Shown: piece by piece, positions 48,992 to 61,091 of the stretch | How positions within the stretch are numbered: the stretch's first letter is position 1 | How the letters are laid out: each line of letters starts with the position of its first letter | NCBI RefSeq assembly: GCF_009727055.1 | Contig: NC_052349.1 | Coordinates: 47,203,174-47,267,173, forward strand | Source of the DNA: Benincasa hispida | Lineage: Eukaryota > Streptophyta > Magnoliopsida > Cucurbitales > Cucurbitaceae | Direction of reading: 5' to 3' | DNA: 64,000 bases | The notes under the pieces: generated by a model | Told to the model about the DNA's origin: nothing | The model's input: only the letters and a program-made list of their open reading frames with translations | The model's database searches: none | Translations under genes and position numbers: made by a program

Positions 48992-50853
48992 TGATGGAAT
49001 TCAAAAGCATGCAACGAAAGCAAACAGAATCAATAAGCACTCTAATTACATTTAATTTGAGTTTTAAAGCATGCTATTTCAAGAAATTCAAAAGAAGGTT
49101 TCAAGAAGAACATACCTTTGGTGATTTCTCCCAAATCCAAGTTGTTATTCATTCCAAATCGACAGTCAACCACCAAGAGATCTCCTCTACTATTCTCAAC
49201 CTTGAATTTGAGTGGTGGAACTCGAATTTGAATGAATTTTGGTGAAGGATATTGAGGGTTCTTGTGAGGAAGAAGATAAAGTAGCAGAAACTCTTTTCGG
49301 CTCAAGAACCACATACATTTCTTCAAATTTGTGAGTTTTATATTTCTTTAGCATGCAAGCATTCCTCAACCATCAAATGGCCAACACTTACTTCAATTAA
49401 AGGTGGGATTTGTGTATGTTTGTAGGAAGAACACCTCCTCCTCGAGGCATATAATCCAATTTTTCCAATTTTTCATTTCAAAAATTGATTAATTCAAATT
49501 AATCAAATATCAAAATCTAATTTCTTAAATTGAATTTAAAATTACAAATAAATTTGAATTTTAATTATTTAACATATTTAATTAATTAATTAATTTAATA
49601 TCAAATATCAAATTAATCACACATTAAATTTCAATCATGAATCTCATTCGTATAGTTAATATTTAAATATTATAAACTCTCCAATTTCATTTAATTTCAA
49701 TAAATTAAACGTTAAATAATTATATCAAATATAACTGTACAAACCCTAATTCGAATTCGAACTTTATTCAAATTCAAACCCTGATTTTAGTTTGAACAGT
49801 TCAAATTGATATGATTCCAAATTCACTCAATTTAATAATTCAAGGTGTTTATGTTTTACGAGCTAGTAGAAGGACCTTGGACCTACAGATCATGAGCTCC
49901 AACGATTAAGATTAATTGGTTAAAAATCTTTAGACCAAATTAATCGATATTCGTTAACTATCACGTCACACCACTATAACTCGATAGTTGCACTCTCCCT
50001 ACTATAGATATATTTGTGTCCACATGATTGACCATAACTAGTACGTCTATCATTCACAGGTTGTTCATGATAACGACTGGATCAAAATGCTGTTTTACCT
50101 TCGATATTATGTCTTGTTCCTTAAGTTCCTACTGATCCTCAAATGAATAATTGCTTTATGATCTAATTACTAAACCAGATCCCTCTCGGCCCAGTGAAAG
50201 GGTGGGGCCCATTATTTAAGACTTGGATTCAGTACTTAAGAGAACAACCTTTCTCCTATCCCTAAATCGGGTAGGCGTGAATTCTATCTTGCATCCTATG
50301 TCCTCAGCTATCTACCTGATCTTACCCCTGAAATGGGAGGCTTATTGAGTCGGCGCTGTTGAGTCAACCCTCATCCATGCAAATATAAAGATAACCCCGA
50401 ATAAACAGAAGTTCATTAACTTAGGATTAAAATCAAGTTACTAGGTCATTTAAGCGAAATAGTCAGCCTTATACAGTAAACAATGTTATAAAGTAAGAGT
50501 GACTTATTTCTTAATCTGATCTTATGCAAACTCATTGCATAGGACACACCCACTCCTCATGTCAATACATGAACGAATATGGATCACTTCGTTTGTAGTA
50601 TCTTTACAACAACTTGTAACAGCTACAAAGTAGGCCACATCCAATAGTGTTATCAGAATAAGGTATCCAACCTTAATCATATACTATAAACCAATCTTTA
50701 TGTCTCTACGTAAAGTTCAAGTATTCAAATAATAGTCATGAATCTTAGTTTATTGGATTTAGACTTTATGAATGCAATTAATAGATTCAATACCTTTATT
50801 GAAGAAATGTTAAATAACATCTTTTATTGATAATAGAATATGTTTAATTTTTA
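48992..50853 (-). repeat. 5' LTR of the second copia element, outer end lost
   Basis: It matches 41371..43275. The last recognisable bases are TGATAATAGAATATGTTTAA and TTTTTA, after which the Ty3 LTR resumes. Confidence 0.83.
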
Positions 50854-51379
50854 CAAAGAACTTCAATCTTCAGGTGTAGTCAGCTTCAGGAGTCAGGGAG
50901 TCTTCTGGTTGTTGGGAGAATTCTCTCTGGGCCTCTGAAATGTAGAATTTCTGACCCCTACAAATGAGGAGGACTTCTCTATTTATAGAGTTCTTAGGTG
51001 GGCCTCGTGGGCTTGGACTTGGTTGGTCCATGGGCTTGGTCTTTGGTCTCAATTAGTTAGACTTGGACTTGGTTGATCTATGAGCCTGACTTTTAGGCTC
51101 AATTAGTTGGTTTTTGGCTTGATTTGACATCTGGACCCAATTAATCCTATTTTTGGGTTTAGAAACTTTAACCCAAATAATAGTAATATTAAATTGGACA
51201 AAGTTAATTTTATCCAATTCAACGATCATGATGAAACCACGTGACATCATCGAAAGTCTTCAACTTTAAGTTGGGGCACGTGTCAACTCCTAGTTGGTCC
51301 CAAGTTTAATATTTTGGAATTTCATCATTAATTTAGTAAACGACGTGACATTTGTGATTGGTCCAAAGTTTCTCCCAAT
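50854..51379 (-). repeat. 3' LTR of the Ty3 element, part 2
   Basis: It aligns with 61318..61839: TCTTCTGGTTGTTGGGAGAA, CTATTTATAGAGTTCTTAGG, TTAACCCAAATAATAGTAAT and GGAATTTCATCATTAATTTA occur in the same order in both. On -, the LTR begins near 51379; CTATAAATAG in the complement of 50980..50990 may be its TATA box. Confidence 0.82.
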
Positions 51380-51459
51380 AAATGCCCATTTTTTAGATTT
51401 ATGCACAGATGTGGGTGGATGAATCTAGAAAAAGATAAAGTTGGAATCGAGATACAAGT

Positions 51460-52440
51460 AATTCATTATTGACCTCGAATATACAAATAATCAAACTATA
51501 AATTTAGTACATAAATTTGATGAAAATTTGTGATAAAGTTTGGGACCCGGCCAAACTTTAAGAAAAGCTTCAAGTTTTCATCCCCAATTTATTTTGATTT
51601 GGAGACAAAAATTTAAAAATTCAAATTTAGAAATTTGGAATATGACCAAAGTTTAATTTAAGAAAAATTTCAAGCTTTATCCCCAATTTAATTTGATTTG
51701 GAGATAAAACCATAAAAAAAAATGAATTTAAAATGAAATTTGGAGTATCACCAAAATTTTAATTTAAGAAAAATTTCAAGTTTTATTCCTAATTTAGTTT
51801 AATTTGGAGATAAAAACTTAAGAATTTGCATTTTAAAAATGAAATTTGGAATATGGCCAAATTTTTAATTTAAGAAAAATTTCTAAGTTTTTTCCCCAAT
51901 TTAATTTGATTTGGAGATAAAAATTTAGAAATTTGAATTTAGTATGAAATTTGAAATATAGCCAAAATTTTTAATTTAAGATACTTAGACTTTATCCCTA
52001 ATTTAATTTGGTTTTGAGGATAGTAAGCTAAATTTAGATAATTTGAATTTGAGATAAAATTTGGAATATGTCCAAATTTTAATGAGAGATTAATTGAGAT
52101 TTTTTTTATCCCCAATTTATTTTGATTGAAGATAAAAACTCAAGTTGGATAATTTGAATTTGGAATAAAATTTGGAATATGACCAAATTTTAATTTGAGA
52201 TGAATTTTAGATATTTCCCGCAATTTGATTTGGAAATAGGGATAAGAACATAAATTTGAATGAATTTATATAAAATTTGGAAGATACCCAAATTTTAATT
52301 TGAGATTTGAGATTTTATCTAAATTTCAATTTCAAAGTTCAACGATTTGATTTTGAATAAAATTTGGAATATGACCCAATTTTAATTTGAGATTTTATCC
52401 ACAATTTAAATTTGATTTTGAATAAAACTTGGAATATATT
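51460..52440. repeat. Tandem repeat of about 103 bp, AT-rich
   Basis: CCCCAATTTAATTTGATTTG followed by GAGATAAAA recurs near 51584, 51681, 51786, 51893, 51995 and 52109, with decayed copies to 52440. Units also share GGAATATGACCAAA. It lies just inside the 3' LTR of the Ty3 element. Confidence 0.8.
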
Positions 52441-52613
52441 GAAGGTTGGATGAAGATAAATTTGAAGACAAAATCTAATAAAATCAAATTAAATAGGAAA
52501 CTTATTTAAAAATTTAATTTAAAATTGGGATAGAATCAAATTAGGAAATCTAATAAAAATATGATATTTTAAATCAAATCTTTATTCGATTTGAATTTTC
52601 TAATTTATTAGGA

Positions 52614-52940
52614 ACTTTTATAAATAGGATCTCAAACCGTTCCATTATCCTCATCCCCTTCTAACTTTCCTTTCTCATCTTTTACTCTTCTTCTTTCTCT
52701 TTTTTTTTTCTTTCTTTTATTTTATTTTTTTCTTCCTTTTTGTTTTTTTTTTCCTTTCTGTTTCCTTTTCTTTCCTTTTTTCGTTTTTTCCTTTTCTTTT
52801 TCTCTTTTCTTTTTATTTTATTTCCTTTTTATTTTCTTATTTTTTTCCTTTTCTAACATTTGATGTGATTTATTTTAACAAATCTCTTTAAAATTTTCTA
52901 TCACCTTTTTTTTTAATCTTATATATATATATAGATTTAA
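52614..52940 (+). promoter_or_regulatory. TATA-like site followed by a long polypyrimidine tract
   Basis: TATAAATAGG near 52619 is followed by about 230 bases almost only of C and T (52640..52870), resembling a plant promoter and leader read on +, towards the repeat array and opposite to gag. Read on -, it is a long polypurine tract. Function is not shown. Confidence 0.4.
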
Positions 52941-52999
52941 TTTGCTAACTTGCCTCCATTTTTTTTTGCAAATACGAACAGAACGAGAGGTGGCTTAAG

Positions 53000-54165
53000 G
53001 AATCACAAGCCCGATCTTAGTCTGTGGTCTGAAGATGTTGTTTTAGGTCCCCGAGTATCTCAACACTTTATTGGCTTCGATCTTAATACGCGTCCTGAGG
53101 ATACCATCGACTTAACTTTAGTCTTTGACTTGAGCATTCTATTGGTTTCCAACTCAGTGCTCTAACGGCTCTGATCTCCGCCCCCTATTGGATTCGATCA
53201 TAGTACGCGGCTTGAGGATTCTGTCGATCCCAACCCCAGTCTTTGACTTGAGTATTCCGCCGGTTTCTAACTTTGTGCTCTAACGGCTCTGATCTCCTCC
53301 CCCTATTGGCTTCGATCTTAGTATGCGGCCTGAGAATTTCGTCAATCCCAACCTCAGTCTTTGACTCGATCATTCTGTCAGCTTCCAACTTAGTGCTCTA
53401 ACGGCTCTGATCTTCGCCCTTTATTGGCTTCGATCTTAGTACGCGGCCTAAGGATTCCGTCGGTCCTAGCCTCAGTCTTTGACTTGAGTATTCCGTCAGT
53501 TTCTAACTCAATGCACTAAAGGTTATGATCTCCGCCCCTTATTGGCTTGATCTTAGTATGCGGCCTGAGAATTTTGTCAGTCCCAGCCTCAGTCTTTGAC
53601 TTGAGCATTCCGTCAGTTTCTAACTCAGTGCTCTAACGGCTCTGATCTCCGCCCCTTATTGGTTTTGATCTTAGTATGTGACCTGAGGATTCCATTGGCT
53701 TGGCTTTAGTCTTTGACTTGAGCATTCCGTCGGTTTCCAACTTAGTGCTCTAACGACTCTGATCTTTGCCACTTATTGGCTTTGATCTTAGTACACAGCC
53801 TGAGGATTCTGTCGGTCCCAGCCTCAGTCTCTAACTTAAGCATTCCGTTGGTTTCCAACTCAGTGCTCTAACGGCTCTAATCTCCGCCCCTTATTGGCTT
53901 CGATCTTAGTACGCGACCTGAAGATTCTGTTGATCTTGGCCTTAGTTTTTTACTTGAGCATTCCGCCAATTTTTAACTCGATGCTCTAAAGGCTCTGATC
54001 TCTGCCCTTTATTGGCTTCGATCTTAGTAACGGCTTGAGGATTTCGTCGGTCCTAGCCTCAGTATTTGGCTTAAACATTCCATCGGTTTCGAACTTAGTG
54101 CTCTAACGACTCTGATCTCCTCCTTTTATTGGCTTCGATCTTAGTACGCGACCTGATCTTGCACA
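53000..54165. repeat. 118-bp tandem repeat array, about 10 copies
   Basis: TGCTCTAACGGCTCTGATCT recurs near 53157, 53275, 53392, 53628, 53745 and 53863 with diverged copies between and after; spacing is 117-118 bp. Each unit also carries TTATTGGCTTCGATCTTAGT and CAGTCTTTGACTTGAGCATT. Open frames in it are short and not conserved. Confidence 0.9.
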
Positions 54166-54169
54166 TAAG

Positions 54170-55400
54170 GAAAATATTGGCAGACCGAACGCGGAACTTG
54201 GTAGATTGGACTTGATCACGCAGATGAAGCGAAGCAAGGCAGACTAGATTTAACTGCGCAGTTAGGGCAGAGGTAAGAGGGTCGGACTTGATCTCACGTA
54301 TGAGGCGGAGCTAGATAGATCACACTTGATCTCGCATATGAGGCAGAGCCAAGCGGACCTAACTTAATCTCACATATGAGGCAAAAATAAGCAGACCAAA
54401 CTTGATTTTGCATATGAGCTGAAGCCATACCAACATTTTTGGAGAGAGAGCAAAGTTGTACCAACATTTTGGGGAGGGAGTGAAATTGCACCAACATTTT
54501 GGAGAAGGAACGAAGCTTTTCCTGACTTTTTTTAGGGAGGAAGCAAAGCTGCACTAACAATTTGGAGAAGGAAGCTGCACCAATATTTTGAAGAGGGAGC
54601 GAAGCATCCAAACTTGACTTTGAAAAGGAAATGGTGAAGCCTCTGAACTTGAAGATGGAAGAGCATTGATGAAGCCTCTGAACTTGAGCTTGAAGTATTG
54701 GCAAATCCTCCGCACTTGAGTTTGATGAAACATCAGTGAATCTTCAGCATATGAGCTTAAAGTATCAGCGAATCCTCCGCACCATCGGCGAATCCTCCGC
54801 ATTTGAGTTTGACGAAGCATCGGCGAGTCTTCCGCATCAAGCTTGACTTTACGACTTTAAGCATGAAGATGAAAACGCAAGGCCTCCAAAATTGAGCATG
54901 AAGATGGAGCATCAATAAAGCCTCTGAACTTGAAGATGAAGAAGCACTGACGAAGCCTCTAAACTTGAAGATAGAGAAGCATCGATGAAGCCTCTAAACT
55001 TGAAGACGGAGGAGTATCAACAAAGCCTCTAAACTTGAAGATGGAGGAGCATTGGCGAAGCCTCTTGAAGATGGAAGAGCATCAACGAACCCTCTAAACT
55101 TGAAGACGGATGAGCATCGATGGAACCTCAGAACTTGAAAATGGAGAGGCATCAATGCAACCATCAAACTTAGAGTTGTAGAAGCAATAATGCAACCCTC
55201 GAACTTGGAGACGGAGAAGTAGTAGTGAAACCATCAAATTTGTAGATGGAGAAATAATGGTGCAACCGTCAAAGCAGCAGTCTGATCCTTGAACTTGGAG
55301 ATGAAGAAGCAGTAGCGCCAACGTCTTTGTAGAGGAGGCGGAACTGCAACAACTTTTGTAGAAGGAGCGAAGCTGTAGGAAATAATATTTTTTTAGGGGA
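54170..55400. repeat. Three further short tandem-repeat families
   Basis: 54180..54420 repeats CTTGATCTCGCATATGAGGC; 54420..54600 repeats GAGGGAGCAAAG with CACCAACATTTTGG; 54600..55310 repeats AAGCCTCTGAACTTGAAGAT at about 36-45 bp spacing. The families follow each other without a gap. Confidence 0.8.
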
Positions 55401-55419
55401 AGAAGGGAAATCGCACCAA

Positions 55420-55967
55420 ACTTGAACTTCGAAGAGGAAGCAAAGCGCTATACCAAATGTGTGCTTTTAATTTACTGTGTTAGCTTCTTACAAAGGATGA
55501 ACATCTTCAATTTGTTGTGTTGCCCCTTAGGGATGAACATCTTCAATCTAGAGTGTCATTTTTTAATGAGGATGATCAACATCAACCTTGTAGTGTCATA
55601 TTTAGGTGGTTGTGGTACCCTTTCTGACGGACTGAACTTAAATTTCTTTAAGTTGCCCACGTACCCTTGAGGAAAGGGATTAAGTCATGACGTAGTTCAA
55701 TTTTTTTTTTTTGTTTGTTTGGACTGAACTTAAAGTTTCTTTCAAGCTGCCTACGTACCCTTTACAATGAATAGGGATCCAGTCATAATGTAGTTCACAT
55801 TTTTTTTGTTTAAAGTTTCTTTTAAGCTACCTACATACCCTTTACAATGAATAGGGATCAAGTCATAACATAGTTCACAATATTTTTTTTTGGCCGTTCA
55901 CTTTTTTAGCTCGTGCGGGCCAGGAGCACCATGTAATTGAGGCTCTTATGATAAGGACCTTCTACAT
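55420..55967 (-). repeat. Repeated ACGTACCC motif block
   Basis: Three copies of AAAGTTTCTTTCAAGCTGCC with TACGTACCCTTTACAATGAA and a following AGTCATAATGTAGTTCAC (55640..55900). On - this is the GAACTACG...GGGTACGTAGGCAG type motif that I remember from several plant retroelements. Confidence 0.6.
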
Positions 55968-58447
55968 TTAAACTTCAAAAGCTCTTATTTTATCATGACT
56001 TTGATCATCCTTTTCATTTGTAAGATTTATCAATATGATGAATTTTGGCTTCACCGTCAAGGAACCTTTTGTATTTATATCAATAGACAACTTCCTCTTC
56101 ATGTGTGAACGGATATGACTATGAATCTTTTGGTTGTTGTTTTCTTCATGAAATGGTCTTACCTTTAAGGTTTTCATCTTTCTTTTATGTTGATTGCTTT
56201 TCATCTTAAGACGGTCAAAAGCAGATGTTGAAGGTTGATCTTTCTTTGATGTGAAAATACTTAACCTCTTGAAAGCTGAAGTTCGAGTTGCAGTAGATGT
56301 TGGACATTGGCTTTCTTCTTCTATGGTCATACTCAATCTTTGGAAGACTGAAGATCGAGTAGTTGAAGGCTTGATACGATCGAAGACATAAATTCTTTGC
56401 TCAATTTCTTTTTAATCATCGACTTCTTCAGTAGAAATATGATTATTGTCAACTTCCGTTATGCTGACAGCGTGACATGCAATAACTTCTGATACTTTAT
56501 TTGGATTATTATCGATGAAGCTTATTGAGAGAAATTCTACCAAAGTTACAGGTCGTTGAAGTTTAAGAAAGTCCTTGTCTTCTTCTTTAGCAGGCTTAGG
56601 CTTCCATGCCATCTTTTTGCCTTTCTTTTTATGAGTCTTGTTCCTTCTTTTATAGATTTGATAAGATTGCAACTCTTTTTGGGTGGAATTTGGCTGTCTT
56701 TTCTTTCGATAAGTCATAAGGATCCACCATTTGTCGTTATCTTCAACAAGCTCATCTTTCTTCTGAGAGTCTGTCGTTTGAATATCTTATTGGAACCGAA
56801 CAACTATAGGCTCGAAGATTCCAACCTGAATCATGCTTTCTCTTTCATTATAAGACGCAGACAGTGTTGGAACACTTGAAATGTCACTATTGTGGCGTGA
56901 TTTGTTTGAGCTACTTCATCCAAATCTAGCTAAATCTTCTTTTCACGAGCTAACTTCAGAATTAGCTCCTTCAACACGAAGTATTTTTCCACTGGGTGGC
57001 TAATGACCCGATGATACTTGCAGTAGTTAGGATCTACTTTTCTTGCTTGTTCCTGTCGCTTGCATTTCGATAGCTGAATAATTTTCTTCTCTATCAGTTG
57101 CTCCAGCATGTCTGCAACATTAAAAATCAGGAAATGGATAAACCTTCTATGTCATTCTTTAAGAGTTGGGCGATGCTTTTGGCCGCCATCATGCTTTCTC
57201 TCAAATTTTGTTTCTTTTCCTTTGGAGAAAAATTTCAGCGGGGTCGTATTTATGACCATAGATTCTGTTGTCGCACCATTCACAATCTTTTGAGTGCTTT
57301 TGATTTCTTTCTTATCCTTTCTCTCTTCAAGGAGTAGAAAATCTTTAGTTCCTCTATTGGTGATACTCAACTCCATATCATGAGCGTGTGTTTCTAACTC
57401 CTCAAATCTACGAGGCTTTATCCCTTGTAGAATGTAAAGAAGTTCCTAGTATATGCCTTGGGTGTACATTTCCACGGTAGATAATTCAGCGAGTCTATAT
57501 TTGAAATCCAAACTCAAAGCTCTCCATCGATTGATTTAATCGATGACTGGCTCTCCCTTCCACTGTTTGGTGTTTGTCACCTCCATCACGCTAACAATGC
57601 GCCTTGTGCTGTAGAAGCGGTTCATGAACTCCCTTTCTAGCTATTCCCAATTGCCAATCACTTCTGGCTCCAAATCAGTGTACCAGTCAAAAGCATTCCT
57701 TTTTAAGGTTCTGACAAATTGCTTGACTAGTAGGTCTCCTTTAGTTCCTGTGTTTTCGCAAGTTTCAATGAAATGAGCAGCATGTTATTTTGGAGTGCCT
57801 TTTCCATCAAACTACTGTAACTTTGGAGGTTGGTACTCAGCTAACATTCTCAAGTTATCGATTCTTTTGGTGTACGGCTTGGAGTACAAAAAAGAAGTTT
57901 GCAACAATCCTCCGTATTGAGCTCTTATGGAGTTTATGATCATATTCTGTAACTGTTGAACTGACAGGAAGGCAACAGAGATGGATTGTGGCAGCTGACT
58001 TTCTTGTAAGACAATCCTTCCTTTATCAATGGCTTTGACAGTAGGAGTTTGACTTGTTTCTACAATTTCTCGAGCCTGGATTTGATCTCTTAAGGCGGCT
58101 AATTCTTGATATCACTCCCCAATAACTTTCATTAGAAGATCTATTTTCTTTTCCATATCTACCATGGCTGACTCAACCATTACGTCAATCATCATAACAG
58201 ATACTACATAAAAGTGTGATTATTTCTTTGATTGATCAGAAGCAGGAGCACAATTGTCGAACAAAGGATTTTTTTTTATGGAGATCTTGCCTTTAGGAGA
58301 TTTCGTCAGTTGTTTCCAAATTTTCTCTGTGAGGACAAAACCTTGTTCTTGTTCCTGCATGATCTCTTTTGAATATTTGCGGGTGACAGGTCCCACATAA
58401 GCGTCATTTGCGATGGTAGCTTTGGATGCGACTTTCTTTGGTGCCAT
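55968..58447 (-). pseudogene. Ty3/gypsy gag, decayed
   Basis: 58447..58220 starts MAPKKVASKATIANDAYVGP, then VTRKYSKEIMQEQEQG and FVLTEKIWKQLTKSPKGKIS. 57376..57152 has MELSITNRGTKDFLLLEERK and NTTPLKFFSKGKE; 56717..56412 has KKMAWKPKPAKEEDKDFLKL and QRPVTLVEFLSISF; 56336..55968 has STATRTSAFKRLSIFTSKKD and MKRKLSIDINTKGSLTVKPK. The order fits the long gag of a Ty3 family I remember annotated in melon as Ty3-gypsy retrotransposon protein. Frameshifts and stops separate the pieces. Protease and RT, expected downstream (below 55968), are not there. Confidence 0.8.
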
Positions 58448-58500
58448 TTTTCGATTTGTTGAGTTGGATGATGAGAGAGAGATGAGAGGTAGAAATGTAT

Positions 58501-58516
58501 CATCGAACGTGCCAAT
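58501..58516 (-). promoter_or_regulatory. Possible primer-binding site of the Ty3 element
   Basis: On -, TTGGCACGTTCGATG follows the LTR end and resembles a decayed TTGGCGCCG-type primer site. Weak. Confidence 0.35.
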
Positions 58517-58949
58517 TTTTTCGCACGAGGTTTCCAGAGACTTAAAACTTAAATAGAATTTTATTTTTCGATTCTTAATTTTTTGCCAAACCTGTTAATT
58601 TTATAAGCTGGTTGATCTTCTTGGATGATCGACTTTTGAGCTGGTTGATCTTTTTGGATGATCGACCTTTGGGCTGTTGATCTTCTTGGATGATCGGCCT
58701 TTGGGCTTGTTGATCTTCTTGGATGATCGTCCTTTGGGCTTGATGATCTTCTTGGATGATCGACCTTTGGACTTGTTGATCTTCTTGGATGATCGTCCCT
58801 TAGGCTTGATGATTTTCTTGGATGATCGGCCTTTGGACATGTTGATCTTCTTGGATGATCGTCCTTTGGGCTTGATGATATTCTTGGATGATCGGCCTTT
58901 AGACTTGTTGATCTTCTTGGATGATCGACCTTTGTGCTTGATGATCTTC
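58517..58949 (-). repeat. 5' LTR of the Ty3 element, part 1
   Basis: It starts TTCGCACGAGG like 40816 and contains ten units of the 33-bp minisatellite (58615..58949). It is interrupted at 58950 by a solo LTR. Confidence 0.8.
58615..58949. repeat. 33-bp minisatellite, about 10 units
   Basis: Same unit as 40945..41190. Eight units are in one open frame on + (IFLDDRPLGLM) and on - (KGRSSKKIIKP); the first two are shifted by a one-base loss near 58676. Confidence 0.9.
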
Positions 58950-61091
58950 TATTGGGATTGGTGTCCTAATTCTCCCGGAGTCTTGTAGTTTGTAAACTGT
59001 ACACATTGTTATGAATAAAATAAGAGTTATTTTATTTTGCATTTACTCATATCCAATAAATAAAGCTCCATGGTTATTGTATGTAAACTTAAGCATGTAT
59101 ATGAGATATACAAGTGGATCATGCCTTAAGTGATAACCTAAAAAAGTCTGTAGTATAAGGATTAAGGAGGGATACCTGATCCTGGCGAAACTACGGATAC
59201 AACCTATTATGTAAAGGTTTACAAGTGTTGTGAACTACTACAAATGATTGATCCTGACCATTCATGTGAAGACATGCAAGTAGGGGTGTCCAATACAAAG
59301 AGTTCGTATAAGACCGGGCCACGAGATAACTAGTCTCTTTATATAACACCGTTGATACTTGAGACTTACATCTCACCGTTGATACTTGACATGACCTTAA
59401 TCCTGAGTGTTTTGGGAGCTCCTACCTTTGAGGGTGGTCTTTTGATTAGTATGGGTGAAAGTGGCCAGATTGCCAACTTAACATGCCTACCTTTTTTAGG
59501 ATTTGTCTGATTTGGGAGCTGGGAACTCAGTTACACAAGATGGAATTCACTCATTTCTCAAAGCATAGGTAAGTAAATAGATTGCTCCTTTAAGAGCTAA
59601 CTCTGGGTCTTGAACATAGTGGCCATAACTTCTCTTTGGAAGAGAGGACTCAATCATAGTAGGATTATGACTTATGTTCATTAGAGGGATCAGTGGTACT
59701 TAAGGAGTTAGATGTAACTATAGGGGCATGACGGTAAATTAGCCCAACTATACTTAAGAGCGATCTGTGAAGGGTTATCGCGCTGTTGATTGGTTGATAT
59801 GGACATAAAATATATCTGTAGTAAGGAGAGTGTAGTTGTCGGTCTTTAGTGGAGTGCTTGACAGTTCACAGATGGTAGATCTCGTGACTAAAATATTTAG
59901 TCAGTTATTTACGTACTGTTGGAGCTTCAAGCTATAGACCATAAGGTCCCCTTGGCAGCTCAATGGATTCAAGTTGAGAATCAGTTCTTGGTGTTGATTT
60001 GAAATGTTCAAATTGACAAGAGGAAATTTGATTATATATGATATAATCGGTGTGATGTATGAGATACATTAAGTGGAGGATTAATGTAAATATGATTTAC
60101 ATTAAGTACCATAAAATAGAAAAAGAACTATGGTTTATATGTTTAATGAGATGAAATATTAAAACTATAGATTATAAATATAATATGGTAAGTTGCTTAT
60201 CATATATATTTATAATAATATTAATTATTGGATAATTATCTCTTTTTCTCTAATAACCAATTTAGTGGAAGGTTATTGGTGGTTTTATGGTAACCGTGAG
60301 ATAAAAGGAAAAATGTTTTCCTAAATTTAGAAGAGTTGCTTAATTCGGAAAGGAACTCACGGAAAGACTATCAAGTGAAATTGTTTCGCTAAACGATAGC
60401 TCATAGAGAGACTAAACGATCGTGGAGTGTTACTATGCGATAGTTTACTCAGCTGGTCGTAGCTAAACGATCGCAGGGCATTATCTATACGATAGGTTNT
60501 GCGATAGTTTACTCAGCTGGTCGTAGCTAAACGATCGCAGGGCATTATCTATACGATAGGTTGCCTTCTTCTACACGATTGAGCATTCATTTATACGATA
60601 GACACTTCTCATCTCCCACTTGCTCAATCGTCTACACGATTGTTGTTCCTCTAAGTCTCTTCCTCTAACCAAGTCCACACAGAGCCACATTTTTAGATTC
60701 TCACACCGAGAATACCAAGGTAACCATTGTGGTAGTGTCCTCACTCAACTCGACTGAGTTTGAGGTTTTGGAGGCCGTTCGTTGTGTGCTCGCGTTGTTC
60801 GTGTGGTGGTTGTTGTTGATCGTGCTGTGTTGCAGTTGTTGTGTTCGGGCATTCGTGTATCGCTGTCTTGGAGACTGAACAAGCATTCTTGATCGAGGGA
60901 GTTTGAAGAATGAGTTTTCAAAGGTGTGATACTTTATCCTTGGATTATATCTGAAAGCATGCTGTAATTTCTTATGTTGCATGACCTGTTAGTTTTCGTT
61001 TCTTGAATATAATTGTGTATGTTCAATATCGAACGAAATTTGGAACGATCCTTCCGCTGCTCATGGAAATCCTCCTGTCTGATTTCCTTCA
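58950..61091 (+). mobile_element. Solo copia LTR, 2.14 kb, in the Ty3 5' LTR
   Basis: From TATTGGGATTGGTGTCCTAA to GATTTCCTTCA. Flanks TCTTC (left) and TCTTT (61093..61097) suggest a diverged target duplication. No primer site or coding region is attached. It shares the CGATCGTTTAG-type middle segment and length with 7678..9807, so both belong to one family. 60436..60562 includes the duplicated stretch around N. Confidence 0.82.
60436..60562. other. Single N between two identical 63-bp copies
   Basis: 60436..60498 and 60500..60562 are identical (TGCGATAGTTTACTCAGCTG to TACGATAGGTT), separated only by N at 60499. This is typical of two contig ends joined without removing their overlap. Confidence 0.8.

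Larger units (their letters stand above)
41371..50853 (-). mobile_element. Ty1/copia element inserted in the Ty3 3' LTR
   Basis: 3' LTR 41371..43313, coding remnants 43690..46723, leader to 48977, primer site 48978..48989 and 5' LTR 48992..50853, all on -. The Ty3 LTR text breaks at CTCCGAAG (41370) and resumes at AACTTCAATCTTCAGG after 50853. The outer end of the 5' LTR lacks about 40 bases present in the 3' LTR (43275..43313), so no target duplication remains. The coding frame is dead. Confidence 0.87.

Noticed and set aside
53185..54820. Several 60-136 codon frames in the tandem repeat arrays
   Set aside because: They come from short-period repeats, are not conserved between units and match no family.
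58601..58988. Open frames of 79 and 103 codons on both strands with 11-residue repeats
   Set aside because: They are a by-product of a 33-bp tandem repeat inside an LTR; both strands are open and there is no independent start, splice or domain evidence.
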